Below are positions 51,845 through 59,732 of a DNA stretch of 64,000 nt, in pieces. Each line of letters opens with the position of its first letter. Positions within the stretch are counted from its first letter, which is position 1. Location of the stretch: NCBI GenBank assembly GCA_018712865.1, contig DVGH01000026.1, forward strand, positions 1 through 64,000, in the 5' to 3' direction. This stretch comes from Scatavimonas merdipullorum (GTDB lineage: Bacteria > Bacillota > Clostridia > Oscillospirales > Acutalibacteraceae). The notes below the pieces were generated by a model. That model had not been told where the DNA came from. It did no database searches and saw only the letters and a program-made list of their open reading frames with translations. A program made the translations under genes and the position numbers.

Positions 51845-51905
51845 TTGCAAATACCGGAAGGGGGTATTATAATAAAAATAAATAAAAAATACCCCATAAG
51901 GGTAT
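51845..51905 (+). promoter_or_regulatory. csoR-copA promoter with two 17-bp CsoR-type operators
   Basis: TTGCAA (51845-51850) and TATAAT (51868-51873) flank exactly one 17-base operator, ATACCGGAAGGGGGTAT (51851-51867). A second, ATACCCCATAAGGGTAT (51889-51905), lies just downstream. The ATACC-n7-GGTAT pattern is that of CsoR operators in other Firmicutes. A repressor bound in the spacer would block RNA polymerase. Confidence 0.8.
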
Positions 51906-51920
51906 TTAGGAGGCGTCCAT

Positions 51921-52256
51921 GTGAGCAAACAGGAAAATACAAAGCAAACGGTAAACGGCAAAGAAAGCTGTACCTGTCATTACAAGGCAACACCCCGCGA
52001 GGAAACACAGCTGCGTCAAATGCAAAACCGATTAAAACGGATGACGGGCCAGCTCAACGGGATTGCAAATATGCTGGAGGACAACCGCTATTGCGGCGAT
52101 ATTCTTATTCAGGTTTCCGCAGTGCAAAGCGCTTTGCAGGCCTTTGCTTATCTGCTGCTTCAAAACCATATGGAAACCTGTGTGGTTGAAGAAATTCAAA
52201 AAGGAAATATGCAGGTAATCCGTGAAGCCGTAGAGCTGATTAAGCAATTAAAATAA
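51921..52256 (+). CDS. csoR: Copper-sensing repressor CsoR
   Basis: A protein of 111 aa starting at GTG with AGGAGG seven bases upstream. The DUF156 helical fold shows RLKRMTGQLNGIANMLEDNR followed by YCGD (first Cys), and LLQNHMETCV with the His and second Cys of the Cu(I) site. An extra N-terminal tail holds CTCH, which could bind metal. CsoR leaves DNA when Cu(I) binds. The operator is in its own promoter and copA follows 15 bases later. Confidence 0.92.
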   Translation: MSKQENTKQTVNGKESCTCHYKATPREETQLRQMQNRLKRMTGQLNGIANMLEDNRYCGDILIQVSAVQSALQAFAYLLLQNHMETCVVEEIQKGNMQVIREAVELIKQLK

Positions 52257-52271
52257 AAGGGAGGGGCTTGC

Positions 52272-54890
52272 TTGAAAACGGAAAAATATAATGTTACCGG
52301 AATGACCTGTGCAGCCTGCCAGGCCAATGTGACCCGGTGTGTGCAAAAGCTGGAAGGAGTTAGTGACGTTAACGTAAACCTGCTTTTAAACCAGATGACG
52401 GTTTCTTATGATGAAACAAAGCTGGATACAAACAAAATTGTCAGTGCGGTTGAAACAATTGGTTACGGCGCGTCTTCTTTAGAAAAAACCAATGAAACAG
52501 GTGGCTTCCGCAGCGAATGGACGAGCAGACAGAAAAGAGCGCAGGAGCATCAAAAAAGCATGAAAAAAAGGTTGCTGCTCTCCGTCATTTTACTGGTCCC
52601 GCTTATGTATATTGCAATGGGCCCCATGCTGTCGCTGCCGGTTCCGGGCTTTTTGGTCGGTATGGAAAACATGTTGGTTTCCGCCATAGCGCAACTGCTG
52701 CTCACGCTGCCAATCCTGTTTATTAACCGGCATTTTTTTCAAAATGGGTTTAAAGCACTCATTCATCGGGCGCCCAATATGGATTCTCTGGTCGCTATTG
52801 GTTCGGGGGCTTCACTGGTTTATGGGATCTTTGCCATGTTTCGCATGGCCTATGGCTTTGGGCATGGGGATATGGAACTGGTGCATGCGTATGCGCACGC
52901 GCTGTATTTTGAATCTGCAGCCATGATCCTAACACTTGTGACGGTAGGGAAATATCTGGAAGCAAAATCAAAAGCCAAAACGTCCGACGCACTTGGAAAG
53001 TTGGTAGATCTGGCACCCAAAACCGCCGTGGTGATTCGCAACGGGGCAGAGCAAACAATTCCGGCAGAACAGGTCGTCGCTGGGGATATTGTCATGATTC
53101 GTCCGGGCGATAAAATTCCGGTAGACGGTGTTGTAACACAAGGGCATGGATATGTAGACCAGGCGGCAATTACCGGCGAAAGCATTCCCGTGGAAAAACA
53201 GCCGGGGGATTCTGTTATTTCTGCTACCACCAATAAAAACGGTACATTTCATTTTCGGGCGTCCAAGGTTGGCGAAGACACAACGCTTGCGCAGATTATC
53301 CGCCTTGTAGATGAAGCAGGGAACACAAAAGTGCCTATTGCACGGCTGGCAGACCGGGTCAGCGGGGTATTTGTACCAATCGTAATCGTTATTGCAATCC
53401 TTACGGCAATTGTTTGGCTATTTGCCGGGCAGAGCTTTGAATTTGCCCTTTCCAATGCAATTGCAGTACTGGTGATTTCCTGCCCATGCGCGTTGGGGCT
53501 GGCTACGCCGGTAGCAATTATGGTAGGAACAGGAAAAGCAGCGGAAATGGGGATTTTAATCAAATCTGCCGAAAGCCTGGAAACACTTCATGCGGTGGAT
53601 ACGGTCGTTTTGGACAAGACTGGGACAATTACCTCAGGCCGTCCATCGGTCACAGACGTAATCGTGCTGGATCCTACGCTGCCGGAACACATTTTTTTGG
53701 AAGAAGCGGCAGCGGCAGAAACCGGCAGTGAACATCCTTTGGCACAGGCAGTTGTGGAAAAAGCAAAAAATTTGGGGCTTTCGCTTCCAAAATCAGAAGG
53801 CTTTGCAGCAACGGCCGGGCGCGGAGTAAAGGCCACAGTCCGAACACACACATATTTGGCTGGCAACCTTGCGTTTATGAAAGAAAACGGGCTGCTTGGG
53901 GATACAGCGCCTTCTGCAAAAGCAAAGGACATTGTAAAACAGTTGGCGCAGGAAGGAAAAACGCCGCTGCTCTTTGCACGGGATCGTAAGCTGGCGGGTA
54001 TAATCGCTGTTGCGGACACCATCCGCGATTCCAGTCGGGCAGCAATCCGGCGCTTTTCAGAAATGGGTCTGCACGTCGTTATGCTGACAGGGGACAACCG
54101 TGTCACTGCGGAAGCCATACGCAAGCAACTTGGAATAGAGACAGCCATATCCGACGTTTTACCGACAGAAAAAGAAGCAAATATTTGCGCATTACAAATG
54201 AAAGGCCAAAAGGTGGCGATGGTAGGCGATGGGATTAACGACGCTCCGGCACTAATGCGGGCGGACGTTGGCATTGCCATCGGCGCAGGGACAGATATTG
54301 CCATTGATTCGGCCGATGTGGTCTTGATGAAAGATTCACTTTATGATGTAGCAACGGCAATAGAGCTGAGCAGGGCCGTCATCCGTAACATTCATATGAA
54401 CCTGTTTTGGGCATTTTTCTATAATGTTTTGGGGATTCCGGTGGCGGCGGGCGTTCTTTATCCGGCCTTTGGCCTGCTGTTAAGCCCCATGCTTGGTTCT
54501 GCGGCCATGAGCCTAAGTTCAGTCTGTGTTGTACTCAACGCGCTTCGCCTGCGCTTTTTCAAAAAGAAAGAGGCAATGCTCACCGGGCAAGCAGAGCTGC
54601 AATCCATAGAGCCAGAGACTGCTCAACGTTCGGATCAAACAGACAAATCAATAGAAAAGAAAGAGGGAATTACCATGAAAAAAGTATTGCAAGTAGATGG
54701 AATGATGTGCGCGCACTGCCAAATGCATGTGGAAAAGGCGCTGGCCGCAGTAGACGGTGTACAAAAGGCAGAAGTAGACCTTGAGAAAAACCAGGCAACT
54801 GTGTCGCTTTTACGGGATGTGCCGGACCAGGAATTAATGGATGCGGTAACCCAGGCGGGCTATACGCCGCTTAGCTGTAAAACAGAATAA
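52272..54890 (+). CDS. copA: Copper-translocating P-type ATPase with N- and C-terminal metal-binding domains
   Basis: A protein of 872 aa starting at TTG after GGGAGGGG. An N-terminal HMA domain has GMTCAACQANV (9-19). Eight membrane segments, the transport motif ISCPCALGLATP, phosphorylation site VVLDKTGTITSG and hinge VGDGINDAPALM are complete. After a polar linker (about 775-801) a second HMA domain, QVDGMMCAHCQMHV, forms the C-terminus, unusual for this family and like a fused CopZ. An in-frame ATG at 54675 preceded by AAGAGGG at 54661-54667 could give a free 71-aa chaperone. Confidence 0.93.
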   Translation: MKTEKYNVTGMTCAACQANVTRCVQKLEGVSDVNVNLLLNQMTVSYDETKLDTNKIVSAVETIGYGASSLEKTNETGGFRSEWTSRQKRAQEHQKSMKKRLLLSVILLVPLMYIAMGPMLSLPVPGFLVGMENMLVSAIAQLLLTLPILFINRHFFQNGFKALIHRAPNMDSLVAIGSGASLVYGIFAMFRMAYGFGHGDMELVHAYAHALYFESAAMILTLVTVGKYLEAKSKAKTSDALGKLVDLAPKTAVVIRNGAEQTIPAEQVVAGDIVMIRPGDKIPVDGVVTQGHGYVDQAAITGESIPVEKQPGDSVISATTNKNGTFHFRASKVGEDTTLAQIIRLVDEAGNTKVPIARLADRVSGVFVPIVIVIAILTAIVWLFAGQSFEFALSNAIAVLVISCPCALGLATPVAIMVGTGKAAEMGILIKSAESLETLHAVDTVVLDKTGTITSGRPSVTDVIVLDPTLPEHIFLEEAAAAETGSEHPLAQAVVEKAKNLGLSLPKSEGFAATAGRGVKATVRTHTYLAGNLAFMKENGLLGDTAPSAKAKDIVKQLAQEGKTPLLFARDRKLAGIIAVADTIRDSSRAAIRRFSEMGLHVVMLTGDNRVTAEAIRKQLGIETAISDVLPTEKEANICALQMKGQKVAMVGDGINDAPALMRADVGIAIGAGTDIAIDSADVVLMKDSLYDVATAIELSRAVIRNIHMNLFWAFFYNVLGIPVAAGVLYPAFGLLLSPMLGSAAMSLSSVCVVLNALRLRFFKKKEAMLTGQAELQSIEPETAQRSDQTDKSIEKKEGITMKKVLQVDGMMCAHCQMHVEKALAAVDGVQKAEVDLEKNQATVSLLRDVPDQELMDAVTQAGYTPLSCKTE
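54675..54890 (+). CDS. Possible separate CopZ-like chaperone from an internal start of copA
   Basis: In-frame with copA, ATG 54675 is preceded by AAGAGGG (54661-54667), seven bases away. The 71-aa product begins MKKVLQVDGMMCAHCQMHVE and has exactly the size of CopZ chaperones. Whether translation starts here is not shown; the full fusion is also read. Confidence 0.45.
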   Translation: MKKVLQVDGMMCAHCQMHVEKALAAVDGVQKAEVDLEKNQATVSLLRDVPDQELMDAVTQAGYTPLSCKTE

Positions 54891-54912
54891 ATTTGCTGAA
54901 AGTATTATAAAA

Positions 54913-54947
54913 AGAAGGCCATTTTACAAAATGTAAAATGGCCTTCT
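54913..54947. terminator. Bidirectional terminator between copA and the BI-1 gene
   Basis: A 15-bp perfect stem (54913-54927 with 54933-54947) flanked by A-rich and T/A-rich tails. Confidence 0.8.
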
Positions 54948-54985
54948 AAAAAGTATCAAATAGTATTTAGTATTAAAAAGAAAGC

Positions 54986-55837
54986 TTATTTGTTGTTGAC
55001 CGACATCAACAGATCGAGAACCTTCAGGTAAATCCAAATGACAGTAAAAGCAAGCCCAAACGCCGCTACCCATTCATATTTCTGCGGCAGGCAATTGGTC
55101 ACGGTTTTTTCAATAGTGTCAAAGTCCACAAGCAAAAACAGGGTCGCAATGATAATACCAATCACGGCGACTATAATTGAGAGAACGGGGTTGTTGAGCA
55201 TTGCAGCAACAATCGACGAGGTTGCCGGGATAAAATAAAACACAACGCAAGCCAGGGAAGAAAAAATCATGGTAACAAATAATACAGTAAGTATAGTTCT
55301 AAATTTTTTTGTCACCTTAATTATACGTGCTGTATATAACACGGCCATTATCGCAACAAGGAGAATGGTAATCCCAAGTGCTGCCCAGGCAATCCACTCA
55401 TAGCCGCCCAGAAGCTTTTCGATAACCCAGCCGAGCAAAAAGCCCTGAGAAACGGAGTACAAACTACCTGTAAACGGAATGCCCTTATGAACAAACATGG
55501 TAAGAATCGGAATAGCAATTGTAAAAACCAGTGCGGCAAGCACAAAAAGTATTTCTACCATAGAAAAGCTGAAAGCAATGTCATCGCTGATCACTTGCTC
55601 CTGTGGCAGGCCGCTGAAATAGAAGGCCTGCAGAAGATAATAAAGCGCAATCCCTCCTATGGTTACAAGCAGGAAGAAAACGGTTTTTATCGTAATTCCA
55701 CTATAGGTTGCTCCTTCGCCTTCTGCGGCGCGTTCGGTTACCTTGTTCAGTTTACGGATAACCGGGTTTGCAAAAATGTTTGTGTTTTTTTCATTTTCGC
55801 TTATAGGTGGGTTTGTTGCCAAACGCTTTTTCGCCAT
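54986..55837 (-). CDS. Bax inhibitor-1/YccA family membrane protein
   Basis: A protein of 283 aa with a polar N-terminal 50 residues (NPVIRKLNKVTERAAEGEGA) and seven transmembrane segments. The C-terminal LVDFDTIEKTVTNCLPQKYE, then EWVAAFGLAFTVIWIYLKVL, are the conserved block of this bacterial BI-1-like group, including the acidic DFD of the pH-sensing calcium-leak site. The cellular role is probably ion or stress homeostasis. It is a single gene. Confidence 0.88.
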   Translation of the reverse strand: MAKKRLATNPPISENEKNTNIFANPVIRKLNKVTERAAEGEGATYSGITIKTVFFLLVTIGGIALYYLLQAFYFSGLPQEQVISDDIAFSFSMVEILFVLAALVFTIAIPILTMFVHKGIPFTGSLYSVSQGFLLGWVIEKLLGGYEWIAWAALGITILLVAIMAVLYTARIIKVTKKFRTILTVLFVTMIFSSLACVVFYFIPATSSIVAAMLNNPVLSIIVAVIGIIIATLFLLVDFDTIEKTVTNCLPQKYEWVAAFGLAFTVIWIYLKVLDLLMSVNNK

Positions 55838-56161
55838 AATATGTCACCTCATTTGAAAATTTTATGATAATTTTATAATAACACTCTAGCCAAAAAAGTC
55901 AATAAAATCCTTTTTTATGATCTGTAAAAAAGAGTGTTTTCCGTTCAAAAAATTGTAAGCTTTTCTTTTTTTCCATTTCATTTTATAAAGCGGCAGAAGG
56001 ATTTACTTACTTACATTTTTAAGATATAATAAGAAGCATATATAATTTGATAAACTTAGAAGAGGGGGAGCGTATGGCAAAAAAATAAGCGCTTGTGGAA
56101 CGGTTTACTCCTTCTCTTGCAAAAGACAGAAAAGGAATTTAAAGCATAAAGGAGTTGTGTT
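55838..56161. other. Divergent region upstream of the second ABC system
   Basis: The region holds a promoter, TTTACT (56002-56007) and TATAAT (56025-56030) with a 17-base spacer, and the short frame listed separately. No other gene is seen. Confidence 0.5.
56074..56149 (+). other. Short frame with an A7 tract, possible slippage leader or broken small gene
   Basis: After AGAGGGGGAG an ATG at 56074 reads M-A-K-K and stops at 56086-56088, because of seven A (56079-56085). With one A fewer, translation would continue to a TAA at 56147-56149 as a 24-residue peptide, MAKNKRLWNGLLLLLQKTEK plus EFKA. Its end abuts the ribosome-binding site of the ABC gene. It could be a leader peptide, a small membrane protein made by slippage, or a sequencing error. 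Confidence 0.4.
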
Positions 56162-56869
56162 ATGAAATTTATTATCAGACATCTTTCAAAGCATTTTGAA
56201 AAAAAGCAAGTTCTTATAGATGTGGATTTTACATTTGAAAGCGGGAAAATTTATGGACTTTTAGGCCGAAACGGAGCCGGTAAAACCACACTGTTTAATT
56301 GCCTGAACCGCGATATAAAGGCAGACAGTGGTGAATTTTACCTGGAAGAAAAAAACAGCAGGCGTAAAGTAAAGCCAGAGGATGTCGGCTATGTGCTTTC
56401 CACCCCAACCGTGCCGGAATTCCTTACCGGAAGGGAATTTTTAAAATTCTTTATAGAAATTAATGAAAAAAGCCTTCGGCAGCTCAAGCCGATTGACGCT
56501 TATTTTGAAGAGATGCATATTGCTGTGGAAGACCGGGACAAGCTTTTAAAGGATTACTCCCATGGTATGAAGAACAAAATGCAGATGCTGATTAACATCA
56601 TTGCACAACCCAATATTTTGCTTTTAGATGAGCCGCTGACTTCTCTGGATGTAGTAGTAGCGGAAGAAATGAAACAGCTGCTTCGTTCCCTCAAGGAAGG
56701 GCGCGTTACAATTTTCTCTACCCATATTATGGATTTGGCATTGGATCTGTGCGATAAGATCGTACTGCTAAACCACGGGGTGCTGGAGGCGGTGGATAAG
56801 GCTGATTTGGATAATCAGGAATTCAAAGAGAAAATTATTGCCGCCTTGCGGGAGGATTATGATGTATAA
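56162..56869 (+). CDS. ABC transporter ATP-binding protein
   Basis: A protein of 235 aa: Walker A GLLGRNGAGKTTL (about 32-44), signature KDYSHGMKNKMQM in place of LSGGQ, Walker B ILLLDEPLTSLD and H-loop STHIMD. The signature resembles the YSHGM type of some antimicrobial-peptide and Na+ export ABC systems. The partner is the 523-aa membrane protein, whose start overlaps this stop. Substrate is unknown; bacteriocin or lantibiotic immunity and export are options. Confidence 0.9.
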   Translation: MKFIIRHLSKHFEKKQVLIDVDFTFESGKIYGLLGRNGAGKTTLFNCLNRDIKADSGEFYLEEKNSRRKVKPEDVGYVLSTPTVPEFLTGREFLKFFIEINEKSLRQLKPIDAYFEEMHIAVEDRDKLLKDYSHGMKNKMQMLINIIAQPNILLLDEPLTSLDVVVAEEMKQLLRSLKEGRVTIFSTHIMDLALDLCDKIVLLNHGVLEAVDKADLDNQEFKEKIIAALREDYDV

Positions 56870-58433
56870 AACGTTTAAAATTTCTTTTTCTCTTAAAAAT
56901 ACATACCGGGTTAACAGCATTTTATACTCTTTAAAGCAGATTCCGCTGCTCAAAAAACTACTGCCGGAAAGTCTGTACAAGGTAACGGAATTGAAAATTT
57001 TTGGAAATATTCTTTCTATTGGCTGGGAAGTGCTTTCCACCTTTATAGGCAAATTTATCTATTTAGCCACTATGGTGGCAGGTGCAGGTATACTTTATAA
57101 AAGTGTGCCGCAAGCGCAGCTGTTTTTACATATACTTGTCTTTTTAAGCTTCATTGGGGCGTTTATGCATACCTACATGTTTAATCCTGGGCGGGATAAG
57201 TATTACGCAATCCTTCTTATGCGCATAGACGCAAGAAACTATACGCTGGTAAATTACGGCTATACGCTTTTAAAGGTTGCAATTGGTTTTTTGCCGTTTA
57301 CTGTCTTATTTGGTTTCTTTAGAGGGGTTCCGCTTTGGCTGTGTTTATTGGCTCCATTGTTTATCGTGGGGTTAAAAGCTACAATGGCCGCTGTTTGTCT
57401 GCTCTATTATGAAAAAACGGGGAAAACGACAAATGAAAATATGCCGGGCAGGTGCAAATGGCTTACCGCCGGACTGCTTTTGGCTGCGGCTTATGGGCTT
57501 CCCGCAGTGAACTTTACGCTTCCAATAGCTGCTGTGACGGTTGTTATGGTGATATTTATATTATCCGGTGCGTTTTCTTTACGCAAGATCCGCTCCTTTT
57601 CGGCATATCGGGAAATGTATCAGCAGTTGTTGGTACAATCCATGCATCAGATGGACAATGCACAGCAGCTGTCGCGGCAGACGACCCAGAAGGCAATTTC
57701 TACAAAGGCCGGTATTACAAGCAACAGAAAGGGCTTTGAATATTTAAACGAGCTGTTTATTAAAAGGCACCAAAAAATTCTTTGGAGCGCCTCCAAACGG
57801 ATTGCCGCAGTGTGCCTGTTTTTGGTGTTGGGGGTGCTGCTGGCCTTTTATCTGGCTCCGGAAATCAAAGAAAAAACAAACGAAATGCTGTTGTCTCTTT
57901 TGCCGTACTTTGTGTTTATTATGTATGCAATCAACCGCGGCACGGGTTTTACAAAAGCGCTGTTTATGAACTGTGACCACAGCCTTTTGACCTATTCCTT
58001 TTATAAGCAGCCCAGGTTTATCCTAAAGCTGTTCCAAATTCGGCTGCGTGAAATCATAAAGATCAACCTTCTTCCGGCGCTGGTTATTGGTGCCGGGTTG
58101 GATGCGTTGCTTTATTTTTCCGGTGGTACAGACCACCCGTTGGATTATGCGGTCCTGTTTATTTCTATTCTTTGCATGAGCATATTTTTTTCTGTGCATT
58201 ATCTTACCATTTATTATCTATTGCAGCCTTACAATGCGGGAACCGAAATGAAAAGCGGAACGTATCAGCTGGTACTTTCGGCAACGTATTTGGTTTGCTT
58301 TTTTATGCTGCAGGTTAAGATGGCTATCGTTCTATTTGGTCTGATGACCATTGTATTTTGTTTGTTATATTGTCTGGTAGCCTGTATATTGATTTATCGC
58401 TTTGCGCCGCAAACCTTTCGTTTGCGCACATAA
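56862..58433 (+). CDS. ABC transporter permease-like membrane protein
   Basis: A protein of 523 aa from the second of two adjacent ATG codons, six bases after GGAGG. It has about twelve hydrophobic segments with a central cytosolic part (about 240-310). No known motif is clear. Sitting right after the ATPase with overlapping codons, it is the membrane partner. The large, loosely conserved form is common for two-gene ABC efflux systems of Clostridia. No substrate can be named. Confidence 0.7.
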   Translation: MYKTFKISFSLKNTYRVNSILYSLKQIPLLKKLLPESLYKVTELKIFGNILSIGWEVLSTFIGKFIYLATMVAGAGILYKSVPQAQLFLHILVFLSFIGAFMHTYMFNPGRDKYYAILLMRIDARNYTLVNYGYTLLKVAIGFLPFTVLFGFFRGVPLWLCLLAPLFIVGLKATMAAVCLLYYEKTGKTTNENMPGRCKWLTAGLLLAAAYGLPAVNFTLPIAAVTVVMVIFILSGAFSLRKIRSFSAYREMYQQLLVQSMHQMDNAQQLSRQTTQKAISTKAGITSNRKGFEYLNELFIKRHQKILWSASKRIAAVCLFLVLGVLLAFYLAPEIKEKTNEMLLSLLPYFVFIMYAINRGTGFTKALFMNCDHSLLTYSFYKQPRFILKLFQIRLREIIKINLLPALVIGAGLDALLYFSGGTDHPLDYAVLFISILCMSIFFSVHYLTIYYLLQPYNAGTEMKSGTYQLVLSATYLVCFFMLQVKMAIVLFGLMTIVFCLLYCLVACILIYRFAPQTFRLRT

Positions 58434-58453
58434 TTATTTCAATCTGACAAACA

Positions 58454-58496
58454 CAACGCTGCGCCCGATTGCTATCGGCAATCGGGCGCAGCGTTG
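58454..58496. terminator. Strong hairpin between the ABC permease and HMA genes
   Basis: A 19-bp perfect stem (58454-58472 with 58478-58496), placed between convergent genes. It lacks a long U run on either strand. Confidence 0.65.
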
Positions 58497-58509
58497 CAAT
58501 ATGGCGGTT

Positions 58510-58767
58510 TTATCTTTTTAAAGAAGAAAAAAGCCCCTTTTTTTGATAAGGCTCGCTTGTAACAGAAAGCACACAATATCCCGTAGAATCAATTGCGGCT
58601 TTCAGCGCCTGTTCGTCAATGGGATGTTCTGTAAGAATAACCGTCTGCTTTTTACCATGAGAAGAGCTGACTTTTTTTACAGGAAAGGCCTTCCGAACAG
58701 CGTCGTTTACATGTGCCTCGCACATACCGCATTGCATGCCGTCAATCCTAACGGTGTATTTTATCAT
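58510..58767 (-). CDS. Heavy-metal-associated domain protein
   Basis: A protein of 85 aa consisting of an HMA fold with MQCGMCEAHVNDAVRKAF (metal-binding Cys12 and Cys15) and a short C-terminal tail SEPYQKKGLFSSLKR. Such domains bind a soft or transition metal and pass it to transporters. Its promoter carries the TTAGTTTTAACTAA operator shared with the DUF2325/DUF3793/flavodoxin operon, so it is probably under the same metal-sensing repressor rather than CsoR. Confidence 0.88.
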   Translation of the reverse strand: MIKYTVRIDGMQCGMCEAHVNDAVRKAFPVKKVSSSHGKKQTVILTEHPIDEQALKAAIDSTGYCVLSVTSEPYQKKGLFSSLKR

Positions 58768-58846
58768 TTTCTATCCCTCCTTCAGATTACGATGCATATC
58801 ATTTTTATAGCCTGCAAATTCCTTTGACAGGAGTTCTCATAATCGG

Positions 58847-58892
58847 TTAGTTTTAACTAATTAATTATAGCATGCTTTTTACCCTGCGTCAA
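58847..58892 (-). promoter_or_regulatory. HMA gene promoter with the shared palindromic operator
   Basis: On the minus strand TTGACG (58892-58887) and TATAAT (58869-58864) are 17 bases apart. The palindrome core TTAGTTTTAACTAA (58847-58860) follows at once, over the transcription start. The same core and arrangement occur at 47140-47161. Confidence 0.72.
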
Positions 58893-58956
58893 TTACAGGT
58901 GTTATCTGTAGAGCCACGCCTTCGAATGGGCGGAATATAAATTTAAATACTGGGTA

Positions 58957-58984
58957 TTGACATTTGGAAAAGGTGTGATATAAT
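58957..58984 (+). promoter_or_regulatory. Promoter with extended -10 for the FMN-binding protein/MATE pair
   Basis: TTGACA (58957-58962) and TGATATAAT (-10 box 58979-58984) with a 16-base spacer. About 150 bases of leader separate it from the coding start. Confidence 0.65.
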
Positions 58985-58990
58985 ATAGCG

Positions 58991-59090
58991 AAAATGAATC
59001 GCAAGTTTTGCTTGCCGCCGGGTAAGCTTTGAAGCATTGATTTCGTATCGTTAGGCCGTTGGAGATACGAAAATCAATGCTTTTTTCTAT
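58991..59090 (+). ncRNA. Structured leader ending in an intrinsic terminator (possible riboswitch/attenuator)
   Basis: The predicted transcript folds a small upstream element (GCAAG-TTTTG-CTTGC region, 59001-59015), a GCCGCCGGGTAAGC stretch, and a long hairpin (59032-59049 with 59064-59082, one bulged A) followed by TTTTTT (59081-59086). A terminator inside a leader is typical of transcription attenuation. I could not match it to a known riboswitch class. Confidence 0.5.
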
Positions 59091-59143
59091 CGGCGACACT
59101 TTACACATATCATGTGCAAGCATTTTATAAGGAGATGGATTTT

Positions 59144-59647
59144 ATGTTTCGAAATATGCGGCGAAAAAAACAGGCTTTATCACAGGAGGACTGCAAGACG
59201 ATTTTGGACCGCTGTACTTCCGGTGTCCTTGCTTTGTCTGGTGATGATGGTTATCCCTATGCGGTGCCCATCAGCTATGTGTATGACGGAAAAAAGATTT
59301 ATTTCCATAGTGCCAAAAGCGGACATAAACTGGATGCCATCCGCCAAAACCCAAAGGCCTCTTTTTGTGTTATTGCACAGGATCAGGTCATACCGGAGGA
59401 ATATGCGACCTGTTTTCAAAGTGTGGTTGTGTTTGGAACCATCCGGATTTTGGAGGAAAAAGCGGAGAAGCGCGCAGCGATTGAACGGTTGGCAGTTAAA
59501 TACGCGCCGAAAGATACGGCTGAAAACCGGCAAAAAGCTATTGAGCGTGAATGGAACGCTCTGTGTATGCTGGAGATGATGCCGGAACATATATCGGGAA
59601 AAGAATCACGTAAGCTGGCGCAAAACCGGCGTATAACACAACAATAG
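59144..59647 (+). CDS. Pyridoxamine 5'-phosphate oxidase family protein (FMN-binding split barrel)
   Basis: A protein of 167 aa from the ATG at 59144 (AAGGAG 9-14 bases upstream). SGVLALSGDDGYPYAVPISY, KIYFHSAKSGHKLDAI and VVVFGTIRILEE match the NimA-like branch of the family. NimA-type proteins reduce nitroimidazoles in anaerobes; most members are uncharacterised FMN or heme binders. It is the first gene after the structured leader, and a MATE efflux gene follows 85 bases later with a small hairpin between. Confidence 0.85.
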   Translation: MFRNMRRKKQALSQEDCKTILDRCTSGVLALSGDDGYPYAVPISYVYDGKKIYFHSAKSGHKLDAIRQNPKASFCVIAQDQVIPEEYATCFQSVVVFGTIRILEEKAEKRAAIERLAVKYAPKDTAENRQKAIEREWNALCMLEMMPEHISGKESRKLAQNRRITQQ

Positions 59648-59732
59648 AAAAGCATAACCTGCCGGGGGTGTTTGATTGTGCAGTAGGCCCATGTAGCACA
59701 ACATGGGGCTGTTATTTTTGCAGGAGGTTTTT

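Noticed and set aside
58991..59030. Match of the leader to a ZTP-type riboswitch because of GCCGCCGGG
   Set aside because: The upstream conserved half of that class is absent and spacing does not fit; class left open.
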